Positions 32,905 through 44,670 of a DNA stretch of 64,000 bases are shown here, one piece after another. The stretch comes from Rana temporaria (Eukaryota > Chordata > Amphibia > Anura > Ranidae), in NCBI RefSeq assembly GCF_905171775.1, contig NC_053489.1:139206642-139270641 (forward strand), written 5' to 3'. The notes under the pieces were generated by a model. The model did no database searches, was not told where the DNA came from, and saw only the letters and a list, made by a program, of their open reading frames with translations. Position 1 is the stretch's first letter. Every line of letters starts with the position of its first letter. Position numbers and translations under genes: made by a program.

Positions 32905-33429
32905 CAGGGATGGACTGGCCATTTCGACTACAGGGAGTTTCCCGGTGGGCCGATGGCTCAGTGGGCTGGCTTCAGTGACAGCGGACCACTGCCCCCCCCC
33001 TCCGCTCCTCTGTCTCTCTCTTCCCGCAGCGCTCACCTGGGGGAACAAAGAAGCAGAGGGAGGACCAGAGGAGCAGGGACGACGACAGAGGAGCACGGGG
33101 GAGGGGACAGACAGCTGACTCAACAGCTATGGCCTGGTAGTTTCTCACTTCTGCCTAATCTTGTCCCAAAAGGGGGGGCACCAAATTGATTCTTTGCCCC
33201 GGGTGAAATAATGTCTAGCTTCCCCACTGGTACTGCCTATAAAAGAGTACCAGTACCAGCCATTCTACTCTAATAAAGTAGAACGGCTAGTGGCTAGTGA
33301 AGGGGGAGAGGGGTCTTGGGTGACCGGGGGGGGGCTGCGGGAGTTGTCCAGCCGCCATGGGAGAGACCTGTCAAAGTGGGCCAGTCTGGATGAAGTCCAG
33401 GGCCAAATTTTTGTACCAGTCCAGGCCTG
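32905..33429. mobile_element. hAT-type MITE
   Basis: Ends CAGGGATGGACTGGCCA and the inverse TGGTACCAGTCCAGGCCTG-like right end (ACCAGTCCAGGCCTG), with an exact 8-bp duplication GCTTCTAA at 32897-32904 and 33430-33437. Non-coding. Confidence 0.88.
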
Positions 33430-33437
33430 GCTTCTAA

Positions 33438-34326
33438 TCTGTATATCTGTAGTGAAAGATCTGTTACCTCTAACTGGTAGTTAAGTGATATGGCATGAGA
33501 TATGATTATGCCAAAAGCTTGCCACTCACAGATCTGCTTCCAAGAGACTCTGACATGTGAAAAACAAGCAAAAGCCTGGCTCTACCAAGATGGCCACCTC
33601 CACAAAGAGACAGAGTAGAACAAGGCATGGTAAGTCAATGATTAGGAAAGATCAGCTACAGGGAGACATGCATTACTGGTGACTAGTCGTTTGCCCTCTG
33701 CTTTCCTTTATCAGCTTCCAGAGTTCATTTCCCCTTTAATAGCCTTTGGCCTTTGTTCACCTTTACTAAAAAAAATACTATTATAATATTATACTTTAGT
33801 AGTCCCAAAGGAAATCTGAGCTAGCCATTACCTTGTTTAAAACATAGGTGAGAAATATTCAGTATTTTGTAAGTTCCATGTGCAAGCAGACTTATGAAGT
33901 TGGGCTTGTACTAGTCATAAAATGGGACGACTGGTGCCAGAAAATTCATGCAAAATGAAAAGTTGTTTGCACTAGACTTAGCATACAATGGTTGGCACCA
34001 ATCTCAGCATGTAATTGTCAGTGAAATGTTTGTATTGTAGTACTGCCATAAACAAATGTCTCGTTCTGCCCCTTGTCCTGTACTCCTGTCTGCCTCTTTC
34101 CCTTTCCTAGTTATCACTACCAAAATTACATCTGACACATCTTTTTTCTCCAATGCTTATATAAAGTAGACAGTGGATCACGTTTAAATATTCCCCAGCA
34201 CATCTACTAGCTATGCAGCAAAAGAAAAAAAATTACACTGTCTGACAATTTATGCTAAAAATGTATGCAGATCGGAGCGTTTTCGGATAGTCTAAGTAGC
34301 CAATCAGAATTCCTCTGATGCATCCC
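33438..34326. other. No gene recognised
   Basis: AT-rich and repeat-poor for this window. No supported feature. Confidence 0.4.
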
Positions 34327-34330
34327 TTAA

Positions 34331-34758
34331 AGTGATTGTAAAGGCTCTTTTTTATTTCCTATAAAAATAATAAACATGTTATACTACCTGCTTTGTTGCA
34401 GTGGCCCCTCCCTCCTGTATAGTGCCCCCACAGCAAGCAGCTTGTTATGGGGGCACCCGAGCTAAGACACAGCTCCCTGTGTCCATTTGGACACGCAGCC
34501 TCGCCCCGGCGCTGCCCCCTCTCTCCCCTGATTGGCTAGCTGACTTTGATTGTCAGCAGTGAGAGATGCTGTTGCTGTGTCTCAATCAATCAGGAAGGAG
34601 AATCTTGGACAGCTGAGATACTTGTGGACATCACTGGACAGAGAGGGACCTCAGATAAGTTTTAGGGGGGCTGAGGATGGCTGCACACAGAAGGCTTTGT
34701 TTATCTTAATGCATAGACTGCATTAAGATAACAAAAAACTTCTGCCTTTACAACCCCT
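34331..34758. mobile_element. TTAA-target MITE
   Basis: Ends AGTGATTGTAAAGGC and GCCTTTACAACCCCTT, flanked by TTAA at 34327-34330 and 34759-34762. Same family type as 47898-48665. Confidence 0.85.
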
Positions 34759-34949
34759 TTAAGCTCTAAAGGAAAAAGAGGGAGGATGAATGAGACCTTC
34801 AAATTTCCAGACCGCAATTCAATGGGAAGTTAATCACCCGTGGAGGTAAGTGCCAGGGGAGGGGGGAGAGTGTAGGTTGTGTTAACTTACACTTTAACAA
34901 TTCTCCTGTGTGGTCTGGACTTCCTTGCACTCTCATTATTTGCAAAGGT

Positions 34950-35777
34950 GGAGAGAATTGTAAAATGTATGGGACAGAACTGCGCTATGTGGAGAAGAAT
35001 CTGGGTGTTGGTAAATCATAAGCTTAATAATGGCATGCAATGCCAAGCTGTGGTTTCCAAAGCGGGCAAAATACTTTCTTGTATTAAAGTGTTTGTTAAC
35101 CCTCAAAAAATTCAAATAAATACAGATCCTGGTCTTCCCCTCATCCCCTACTTCCTGCCTATCAGCTCCCTCTCTGTGTCTGTCTTTGTCTCTGGCATGC
35201 CCCCCCACCGCTATTATTGTAAAAAAAAAATGTCACTGCCAGCCCATCTATTAGAGGCTGGCAAAGCACACATATGTAAGTCATTTTGAAAAACGAGTGT
35301 TGTAAATACTGATTTTGAGCAGGCCGGTCACGTGACTCGCAGCCGCTTTACAGCTCCGATGGATGGCTTCTGTGGGAGGAGATGAGCGGCCACGTGATCT
35401 CCCCGCCTCACGTCAGATGCACGCCCTCTCCCGCAGAAACCACCCATCGGAGCTGTAAAGCGGCCGCGAGTCATGTGACTGGCCTGAAAACAGCTCAAAA
35501 TTGGTATTTACAACATTTGTTTTTTTAAATGACTTACATAGAGTGCTATGCCAGCCTCTAATAGAGGGACTGGCATAGACTTATAAAAAATGACATAACA
35601 AACACTTTTTAAGAGGAGGTATAGACCCCAGAGAGAGATAAATAATTTTGCCCCTGTACAAATCATTAGTAAGTCCTTACCTGGAATATGCAGTTAAGTT
35701 TTAGTCACCAGTTCACAAAAAGGATATTGGGGAACTTGAGAATGTACAGAGAAGGGCAACTAAACTGATAAGAGGCA
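34950..35777 (+). mobile_element. CR1 fragment split by a fold-back MITE
   Basis: Two blocks (about 34950-35087 and 35613-35777) align end to end with the CR1 copy at about 2995-3260 (AATAATGGCATGCAATGCCA; TACAAATCATTAGTAAG). They correspond to the C-terminal part of the RT protein. Frameshifts and substitutions make it an old relic. Joining the blocks across the MITE restores continuous homology. Confidence 0.88.
35088..35608. mobile_element. Fold-back TTAA-target MITE inside CR1
   Basis: Starts AGTGTTTGTTA, ends TAACAAACACTTT, flanked by TTAA at 35084-35087 and 35609-35612. The interior is a long inverted repeat (TTTACAGCTCCGATGG near 35347 against its inverse near 35445; CAGCCTCTAATAGA near both ends). 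The target is confirmed by the intact CR1 sequence TGTATTAAGAG at 3089-3100. Confidence 0.9.
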
Positions 35778-36059
35778 TATACAGTATATACATAAGTGTT
35801 AAAGAGTGCCGTGAATATAAGAACAGATTGTCAAAAATTATCAAAATATGGCAGAAAAAGGGAGAGGCTATGTTTGGACTTTGATGGTACAGTATACTAA
35901 CTGGTATTAAACAGTCAGAATTAGAATAGTTACAAACATTTATTACAAAACATATATAAATATTCACATATTCACAGAATAAAAATAGATCATGACAAAC
36001 AAAAAAGACATTTTGTACGTCATATCGTTACAGGTTTAGGACATAAATACCATCCATAT

Positions 36060-36130
36060 ATTATTTTTAGGGTGCTCTACATGTTTTTCGGGTTTATGTT
36101 CACCGCTTCTTCAGGAGCATACATCATCAT
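36060..36130 (-). repeat. Penelope tail with hammerhead-like remnant
   Basis: On the minus strand CTGAAGAAGCGG is followed by CCCGAAAAACATGTAG. This resembles the degraded CTGANGA..GAAAC core of hammerhead-bearing repeats. Its surroundings (35780-36240) hold no other feature. Confidence 0.4.
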
Positions 36131-36244
36131 AATGTGCCTGAAGTATAATATCATTGGGTTTTAACATACCTATGGGGAAGATGTTTATATGGTCCCGCAG
36201 GCTCAAGGGATCTTAAGGTCACTGTTACCAATTTTAGCCTTTAA

Positions 36245-36820
36245 GTGGATGTAAACCCCAATTTATTTATTTATTTTTGGATGTCACAATGTACAGTATA
36301 AGATTTCCTATCATCTGTGCCCAGTCTTGCCACACAGAGTTATTCCAGCTCTGAGCAATCCTCTTTTATTGTTCAGTAAAATAAAACGGACTTACAGAGA
36401 AAAACCTTAGTCCGTTCCGCCCCCTTGCCCCCTTATTTACATATCTCATGCACTAGCCTGGAGACAGGCATTATTTTTTAATTCCCACCCCCATTCCTTT
36501 TCTGAAGTCATGTGGTTACTTTTCTGGATTTTGACTGGATGTTAGTGATCATAGCATAATTTAGTGTAAGGAATACACAGGAAAAAATGCATGTTGACAA
36601 GGGGAGTGTAGAGTACGACGGGGAGTCTACTGACATCACGACTCCACCCACCGAGCTCCAGACAACAGATCCACCCACAGAATCTGCAGTTTTTCAGTTC
36701 TTATAACAGACAGAGGGGAAACATTTGACAGGTAAGGATACATGCAGGAGGCATGTATATCCTTATAAATAAGCACCATGGCAGTAGTTTAGAAAGGATG
36801 CGAGTGGGTTTACATCCACT
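36245..36820. mobile_element. TTAA-target MITE
   Basis: Ends GTGGATGTAAACCC and GGGTTTACATCCACT, flanked by TTAA at 36241-36244 and 36821-36824. Non-coding interior. Confidence 0.85.
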
Positions 36821-36824
36821 TTAA

Positions 36825-37700
36825 GCTTAATTGAAGCCAACTCTCAATGATTGATACACATAATAGTACTAGTCTTTTTGCCATATACACATTACTGTCC
36901 CACACTGTTTGCACAACCGTCTAGGCTTTTTAGACATAGCACATTGATTTTCACAACTGCACATATTCACTCATACCCTTCCACACAGTTTGTTACTATT
37001 TCACTTTCCCTTTCTTTATCTCATACAACATTGTAACATTTCTTATTATTCAACACCTTTTTTATCCATTTAATCACCGATTCACTCTTTTACTTCAACT
37101 ACACCTCTATTACACAGCTATACATACAATTACTTATATACACAATAATAGATCGATATATATGAACTCATTCATTACATAATTATAAGCATTCATATAA
37201 AGTGAACACACATGTAGAACAAGCGTTGAAGACGACTTTTGATCATTTGGAACCAAAATAGTATTCCTTAACCAATATATAAAAGTATAGCTAATGGCAC
37301 TCCCTTTGGGGTTTTTGCTTCAGATGCAGGACTTCCCAGCCCTCGGTCTCCATAGTGGGTGCTTTACAGTGCGACTCCTTGTAAGACATATGTGATTATG
37401 TGTCACGTACCTGGTAGGAGTCTGATATGACGAGGTCAGCCTTTCTTGTATTTCCAGCCCAAGCCCCACTGAGGGTGGAACAGATGGCGGCTAGGGTCAG
37501 GAAGAACACGAGTGCCTGTAGATGTTGCTTGCAGAGCTTGCAGGTGAAGATGTAAGTTCGGAGACACAGGCAGGACAACAGGCACTGAGCAAGAGTAAAG
37601 CTCGGAGGACCATTGTGGAGCCACAATGTAGTGCACAGGGAACAAGATTAGAGATTTTTGGATAAATTCTGGTGTCTCTACCACAGACTTTGGATATAAG
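36825..37700. other. No gene recognised
   Basis: AT-rich, pyrimidine-rich stretch (36850-37150), then ordinary sequence. No supported feature. Confidence 0.4.
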
Positions 37701-37704
37701 TAAC

Positions 37705-37962
37705 ATGTGGGGAAAAATTGGTCCTTGAGTGTCTGTGGCGCCTTCACACCGTAACCTTATAGAGGTACTCTTGATGAAATCTAGAATTGGCCATGCTGTC
37801 AAAAATTGCAATGATATGCACTTGTCAAGCAGGTGTGGAAAAATTGGCCTTTGGGTGTCGGTGGTGCGTTCACACCATAATCCTATAGAGGTACTCTTGA
37901 TGAAAGCAAGCATTCACCTTGCTGTAAAAAATTGCAATGATATGCACCTATCAAACAGGTCC
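37705..37962. repeat. Two-copy 126-bp tandem repeat
   Basis: GGAAAAATTGGYCYTTGRGTGTC begins at 37711 and again at 37837. Both copies contain TAGAGGTACTCTTGATGAAA and AAAAATTGCAATGATATGCAC. They have diverged by roughly a tenth. No frame extends across them. Confidence 0.75.
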
Positions 37963-38410
37963 TGGTTGCTACGGGAGACCGACCAATGGAAAGAGAGCCA
38001 GATTACCAACGCCCTCGCTTCCGGAGTACCAGGTATATCACTACATGACTAGTTGAGTTGTACCTTGCACTAGTTATCAGCCACTGTATTACTCCTCCTG
38101 CTTGTCTTGTCGAGTAGATCTCTTCTAGTAGCTGCACTTTACTGACCCAAGTTCTTTTGATACCCCAGGAACCATCATTCACCCCTTTATATAACTCGGC
38201 TTTAAAACAGTTAATGCAGGTTTACTGAACATTTTTGGCCAAGTCCAACAGGTACATTCCAGTACAACATTCCATATTCCATTACATATCTAACAAGGCA
38301 TACCTCAACAAGGTAATAGTCCATTTGTGGCATCCTCCAAGGTTTGGCAGTTCTCAGGACTCCTGGTGCCTCCGATGGATTTCAAGACGCAGCAGTTCTC
38401 CTCCAGAGTA

Positions 38411-38724
38411 TGCAAAGAGAGAAAGGTATATGGACAGCCGCACTCCAAAGTCTTAAAAAGACGTGCCCTTTATTGGGTAAAAAGAAAATGCACTACAAAA
38501 AACAGCATACAGTGGGGAAAAAACAGCTGACGCGTTTCACATTGAACCTCAATGCTTAGTCATAGCTAATGACTAAGCATTGAGGTTCAATGTGAATCGC
38601 GTCAGCTGTTTTTTTCTCACTGTATGCTGTTTTTTGTAGTGCATTTTCTTTTTACCCAATAAAGGGCACGTCTTTTTATGACTTTGGAGTGCGGCTGTCC
38701 ATATACCTTTCTCTCTTTGCATGC
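38411..38724. repeat. Long near-perfect palindrome with hammerhead-like arms
   Basis: Arms of about 150 bases, from TGCAAAGAGAGAAAGGTATA at the left to its inverse at the right, turn at about 38565-38575. Each arm contains GTGAAACGCGTCAGCTG (one arm as GTGAATCGCGTCAGCTG) preceded by a CATTGA/TCAATG hairpin and TGACTAAG, i.e. a hammerhead-like layout with a changed core. It looks like two Penelope-type termini joined head to head. Confidence 0.75.
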
Positions 38725-39843
38725 CTTGTGCATTGCCGGCACCCGTTGGTTCTTGAGTGGACAGTGATTACCTTAGGTGTGCTCACCTGGAGCGGCAGCT
38801 TTCCTACCTCCTCCACAGTAATCACAGCATGTCCTGCTTAGATCAGCCTGGAAAAAGCCCGGAACACAGCCTACCCCCATAATGATGTCTGAATACTGCA
38901 TTACAGGGGATCACAGGAGTATGGTAGAAAGACAAATTCAGGTACATCTTTTTATATCTGCCACAAATTAATTTGAGATTCACTTGTTTTTTAATGGAGA
39001 TCATGTGCACATACCATTACACAGAACAATTTAACAGAAACATTACACAGAGCAGGATAGCAGAAAGGTGTTTATTATATTACAGCGTGGGTTGTTTCTT
39101 ATGGCCCTTTTAGATACAAATATTTTTTAGTATCTATTAGAAAAAAAAGGATTTCAATTTAATGGTTTTGCACAGAGTAGCCTCAATCTTCCTATTCTCA
39201 GATCCCCCGCCATCGCTCTAGGCCCATCCCCCCTCCCGAGTGCCCCCATAGCAAGCTGCTTGATATGGGGACAATAATGTGTGCTCAATCATGAGCCCTG
39301 CTCATAAGACTCGCTCCCTCCTCACTGGCTGTGATTGACAGCAGCGGGAGACAATGGCTCCTGTCGCTGCATCTCAGCCACTGCTCTAATGCACATCGCT
39401 GGATCGACATGGGACTTAGGTGTGTATTGGGGGGAGCTGCACACTGCCGGCGGCTGGCTTTCTTAAGAAAGCATTCCAAGCCGCTCATGAGCCGCTGTAA
39501 TGTGCCACCCCCCCAAGCTTACCAGTGTTTCCAATAATGATTCAAACGTTGCGGTCAGATGCTCTCTAAGGTGATCAAAGACTAGGTACTCTTAATCTAC
39601 TCTATAGGCTTGGAGGACCTGAGCAATGTCATGATGTCACTTCCGGTCCAGGCTGGAAGTAAATCATTTTTTCTTTAAAGGGAAAGATTAAAAAAATATA
39701 TATTTTTTTAATTTTGCTTTTAAAGGAAAGGAAGAGATTTGGGGATTTTTTGACCCCAGATCTCTCTATAAAGAGGACCTGTCATCCTTTTTTCTATTAC
39801 AAGGCATGCTTACATGTAATAGGAATAAAAGTGATTAAAAGAT
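38725..39843. other. No gene recognised
   Basis: No supported feature. Short frames on both strands near 39285-39540 mirror each other and lack domains. Confidence 0.4.
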
Positions 39844-39846
39844 TAA

Positions 39847-40330
39847 AGCCTCGTACACACAGGCCAGAATCTCGACGCGATTCTTGGCAAGAATCTCTTG
39901 CCGCCCGAGTGTACAGACTCTCCTTTCAAAAGAACCGCGGTTCTCTTGAAAGGCAAGAACGCGGTGTCGTCATCACGTACAACGAGCATGTGCTCGTCAC
40001 ATTCAATGCCATCGCCTCCATCTTGCTGCACCCTACCTATGCCTAGGAAGCTACCGTGCATGCGTCAAAGTCATTTCGAGCATGCGCGGGTTTCCACAGC
40101 GACAGGTAAGTATACACACTCTCGGGTTTCTCGTCAGGAAACAGGCCGACAAGAATCTCGACGAGAAAATAGAGAGCAGGATCTCTATTTTTCTCGTCGA
40201 AATTCTGGTCAGATTTCCAGATGAGAAACCTCAAAGCCTCGTACACACGCTCGGTTTACTCGGCAAGAAAGCTCTGTCAACAGTTTTCTTGCTGGTTCTT
40301 TCCGAGAAAACCGAGCGTGTGTAGGAGGCT
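39847..40330. mobile_element. Harbinger-type MITE (AGCCTCGTACACAC family)
   Basis: Starts AGCCTCGTACACAC and ends GTGTGTAGGAGGCT, flanked by TAA at 39844-39846 and 40331-40333. The last 96 bases (40235-40330) form a small complete palindromic copy of the termini, so the right end is duplicated or is a second nested insertion. Confidence 0.75.
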
Positions 40331-40333
40331 TAA

Positions 40334-40743
40334 GACTCCTTTCACACTGAGGAGGATTTCCAGGCATTTTAGCACTAGAAATAGCCTCTAAATAGCGCCT
40401 GAAAACCGCCTCCCGTTCGTTTTATTGTGTCTTTTCACACTGGGGTGGTGTGCTTGCAGGACTTTAGGAAAACACCTGCAAGCAGAATCTTTGGGGCAGT
40501 ATGGGAGCGCTGTATACAGTGCTTCCAAAATGCCCTGCCCATTGAAATGAATGGGCAGCACTTCCAAAGCGCCTGAAAAGCGGTTCGGAAACGCTGCAGT
40601 ACAGGCCTTTTTTAACCCCTTCTTTGGTGTTAAAAGCACCCCGCTAGCGGCCAAAAAAGCGCCAATTTAACAGTGCTAAAGCGCCACTGAAACAAAAGGC
40701 ACTTTAGCGCTAATGTGGCCACAGACCCAGTGTGAAAGGGGTC
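40334..40743. mobile_element. Harbinger-type MITE adjoining the previous one
   Basis: Ends GACTCCTTTCACACTG and CAGTGTGAAAGGGGTC, flanked by TAA at 40331-40333 and 40744-40746. Its left TAA is the right TAA of the preceding element. The termini resemble those of the outer MITE at 19489-32820. Confidence 0.85.
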
Positions 40744-40746
40744 TAA

Positions 40747-41389
40747 AACTCTAAATTAGAAACCTGTAAAGGCATTTGAAACATTGTCTATGGATATTTG
40801 TAAGTACAGTAGTTTGTCTCCATTGCACGAGCGTGCGCAATTTAGTGTGACATGTTAGATATCTATATACTCTGTGTTCGCATTGGAGCGATTTTGCATA
40901 TGATATGACATGTCAATTTGCATGCCAAATCGGAGGAAATTGCCGGCAATGGCACCATCCGAATCGGTGCAACGCTGCATTTGCGGCACTGCACCGATTC
41001 CCAAAAGTAGTTTCTGTACTACTTTTGGTGACTTTGGGGTGTGATTTCCATTGACATTTGTGCAGCAACCCGCACAGATGTCTCTGAAATCTCCCCCGAA
41101 GTCAGGACTGACATGCGGGAAGAAATTGTGCGAGTTCAGTTGAAGTTGCACGATTTAATTCCTGCTGTCAGTGTGAACCAGGGCTCAAATGTATTTTTTC
41201 CAAAACAATTGTGTTTCAAAATCGCTGCGCAAATACAGTGTGACATAAATAATTACAACAATCCCCATTTTATTGTCTATGGTCTCTGCTAAAAAAAAAA
41301 TGTGTTTGGGGGTTCTAATTTTTTTTTCCTAGCAAACAAATACTGATTTAAATCTACTGATCTACTAATTAAATCTAATTAAATCTATT
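40747..41389. repeat. Old repeat, inverted relative of 44676-45060
   Basis: The stretch about 41190-41300, read in reverse, matches 44676-44970 (CGCAAATACARTGTRACAT; GGAAAAAATACA; AGCAGAGAC). Family unknown. 41341-41395 is a short degenerate TAAATCTA repeat that forms the ragged left edge of the next MITE. Confidence 0.5.
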
Positions 41390-42205
41390 AAATCTACGTA
41401 TCTACTGATACGCCGGCGTACTTTCAAATTTCCCGCGTCGTATCTTTAGTTTGAATCCTCAAACCAAGATACTACGGCATCTGGGTTAGATCCGACAGGC
41501 GTATGGCTTCGTACGCCTTCGGATCTTAGATGCAATACTTCGGCGTCCGCTGGGTGGAGTTCTCGTCGTTTTCCGCGTCGAGTATGCAAATTAGCTATTT
41601 ACGACGATCCACGAACGTACGCGTGCCCGTCGCATTCTCTTACGTCGTCTCTAGTCGGCTTTTTCCGGCGTATAGTTAAAGCTGCTATTTTGCGGCGTGT
41701 AGTTAGACTTGCCATGTTAAGCATGGCCATCGTTCCCGCGTTTATTTTGAATTTTTTTATTTTTTTTGCGTAAGTCGTGTGAATCGGGATGGACGTAATT
41801 CACGTCTATGTTAAAAAAAATGACGTCCTTGCGACATCATTTAGCGCAATGCACGGCGGGAAATTTAGGGACGTTCATTCGGCACGGGGACGCGCTTCAT
41901 TTAAATGAAACACGCCCCCTAATCGCCGATTTGAATTACGCCGCCAGAGATAGACTACGCCGCTGTAACTTACGGCGCAAAATCTTTAAGGATTCGAACT
42001 AAAGCCAGGTAAGGTACGGCGGCGTAGCGCCATTACATCCCCCATTTTATCATTTACTGTCAGTGTGTGAGCACTATTAGTAGTGGCTGCTGCGTATTTA
42101 TTTGTTCTGTTCTTATCTTGGTTAGGTTGGTTTTGCGCATTAGTTCCCCCCATATTTCGTATCTCTGATACGCTGCGCGGGTGCAGATCTCTGTGGATCT
42201 GCCCC
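41390..42205. mobile_element. Harbinger-type MITE, left end lost
   Basis: From about 41398 the sequence matches the inverse of the MITE at 55332-56045 (CGTATCTACTGATACGCCGG), and it ends TGTGGATCTGCCCC at 42205. The left terminus is replaced by a TAAATCTA-type expansion. A Penelope tail is inserted at about 42032-42155. Confidence 0.7.
42032..42155 (+). mobile_element. Short Penelope 3' tail inserted in the MITE
   Basis: About 120 bases match the terminal part of the Penelope-like element at 18230-18390 (GTAGTGGCTGCTGC, GGTTAGGTTGG, TTGCGCATTAGTTCCCCC), with internal deletions. It interrupts the MITE words GGCGGCGTAGCG and CGTATCTCTGATACGC, so it is a strongly 5'-truncated insertion. Confidence 0.7.
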
Positions 42206-42640
42206 AAAAAGTGCTAGAAAAATCCTGGTCGGCAAATGGTTAAAGTGTAAGATCCAGAAAGCATGGAAACATTTTGCTTTAATTCTGCATACAATAATTT
42301 AAACTACATTTGTTTTGTAAAGTCACTAAGTGAACATGAAATGTTCTTGAGACAGCTCTAGTTTGTCCATCCAGAATGCATTTCCATTAATTAGGTTTGG
42401 CCAGCTATCTGTGGTCACTGACCTGATTCTTGGAAGTCGATTTGCTTGGAAAGCAAAATATGTAAAGTATGCCTGTTTAATTTCACAAGTAATTTGTGTA
42501 TTGATTTTACTACAAACAATTGCATTTTCTCCCATGGGACTTTAACAGCAAATAAGAAAAATGGTAAAAAAAAACGGTCTATATTTTATTTATTAAAATA
42601 ATTCTTAAAACAGGAAAATCTTTACATTAAAAAGCAATTG
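42206..42640. other. No gene recognised
   Basis: AT-rich sequence without recognisable features. Confidence 0.4.
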
Positions 42641-42950
42641 TTCTGATATCATGGTACGTCTTTTATTGACAAAGGTGACATTAAATTATCACAATTCCCA
42701 TAAATTATAAATACTATCCGCAATAGAGGGAACCCAACGCGTTTCAATTTGATTCTTCTAAATCAACTTCAGGGGAAGGGTATTTTTTTTTTATCTAAGA
42801 GAAGAACAATATAACATAACTTGAATTTTTTTTATCAATGAATATTTGTGCATATCCCCCTCATATCAGGACAAATACACTTATATCTTTAATAACTCAT
42901 CCTCAAACATAAGTCAGAACAGAACAAAGGATTTGTATTTCTGTCCATCA
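42640..42950 (-). repeat. Penelope-derived tail with hammerhead-like motif
   Basis: On the minus strand CCCTGAAGT (about 42774-42766) is followed by the hairpin TTGATT..AATCAA, then GAAACGCGTT and GGG (42747-42731). Compared with CTGANGA only the last A differs (T). The CCC..GGG pairing gives a short helix I. The rest is AT-rich with no frame. Confidence 0.55.
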
Positions 42951-43314
42951 GATTCTAAGATTTAGCCCTGGTTAAGGAGCAGGCACCCGCCGGTGTCTTA
43001 ACAATGATTAGTCATCCCTGCTTTCAGCGGGGGATTTTTCACTGACTGCAGAATGTAAAAAATAGCCGACATAAAAATAAATATATTTTTTAATCTGGCG
43101 TATTGGTACTCCCCTTCCCCCAATTCCTACTAGTTTTTTTTTAGGATCTGGTACGGATTTTGAAGGGGACCCCACACCAAAATAAATGCATTGCATCCTG
43201 AGCATGCAGCTTGGCAGGAGAGACATTGTAACATTTTGTTCTTTTAGGTCAAAGGAATGAACTTCTGTCTGTAGGTGAGGGCAGTTTAACCACTTAAAGA
43301 CTAAGGGGCAGATC

Positions 43315-44497
43315 CACATACATACGCTGCGCCCGGCGCAGATGTAAGATACGCAACACCGCTGTAACTTACTTGGCTTTCGTTTGAATCCTCAACGAAT
43401 TTGCGCCGTAAGTTCCGGCGGCGTAGTGTATCTCTCGCGGCATAAGGGCGCGGAATTCAAATTGGGCGGGTAGGGGGGCGTGTTTCATTTAAATGAAGCG
43501 CGTCCCCGCGCCGAACGAACTGCGAAAAAGGTGTAAATGATCCAACGGGACGGTGTAAAGATGACGACAAAGAACCTCCACCACCATCAAACACTGACCC
43601 TTACCAGAGCCTGAGATCTCAAGGAGATCAAACACAGCAGTGCTATGAGATAGCAAACATCCTTCACAGTGGGAACACCATAGGAACATCCATCAGGATA
43701 AAAGAAGCAGCCAAATCTCCACCAAAGTCTCAATCATCGAGGGGTGTCGGCACTTACAGATATGTAAAAGAACCAGGGGAGACTTGCATAGTGTAAAATC
43801 CTTTGGATGTTTTAATGAATAAAAAGAAATGCGCACTTACATCATGTCAGTAGCATTCGATCATAAAACGAATAAGCCGGCCGGCATATCAGAAGCGTGT
43901 ACCCGTCTCTTCCGGGTCTTAACGCGCAACGAGGTGACGTCAGAACGCCGCCTCCCAACGTTTCGTCTCTATTGGGACTTGGTCATGGGAGTCATCGCAT
44001 TAAAAACACATAGTGGGTGGAGCTAATGTCAATCACAGTCAGCCGCACCTCCACCATTTTGGGTGTTGGAAAAACACAGAGGAAGTCTATACACATCACG
44101 GACAGCCCCATTCAAGGACGACTTACGCAAAAGACGTAAAATTTTCAAAATTAGACGCGGGAACGACGGCCATACTTAACATTGAGTACGCCACCATATA
44201 GCAGCTTTAACTATACGCCGGAAAAAGCCGAACGGAAACGACGAAAAAAAATGCAATGGCCGGTCGTACGTTCGTGGATGCTAATTTGCATACTCAACGT
44301 GGATTACGACGGGAACGCCACCTAGCAGACGCAGAAAAATTGCATCTAAGATCCGACGGCGTACGCCTGTCAGATCTAACACAGATGCCGTCGTATCTTG
44401 TTTTGTGGATACCAAAACAAAGATACGACGCGCAAAATTTGAAATTACGCGGCGTATCAAGAGATACGCCGGTGTAATTTCTTTGAGGATCTGCCTC
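43315..44497. mobile_element. Harbinger-type MITE with an inserted Penelope remnant
   Basis: Ends GGGGCAGATCCACAT and GAGGATCTGCCTC, flanked by TAA at 43312-43314 and 44498-44500. Family words resume after about 44110 (GGACGACTTACGCAAAAGACG). The block between about 43540 and 44110 is foreign to the family. Confidence 0.82.
43540..44110 (-). repeat. Penelope-like remnant with hammerhead-like motif
   Basis: The minus strand reads CATGACCAAGTC..GACGAAACGTTGGGAGG (about 43991-43954): helix II GTC/GAC, then GAAAC, with a mutated CTGANGA strand. GTC-rich promoter-like and AT-rich parts surround it, without a frame. Confidence 0.5.
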
Positions 44498-44575
44498 TAA
44501 ACCTTTTTCTGAGATTTATTGCTTACAAGTTAAAATCAGTATTTTTTTATAGAAAATTACTTAGAACCCCCAAAC

Positions 44576-44576
<1 letters not shown>

Positions 44577-44670
<94 letters not shown>

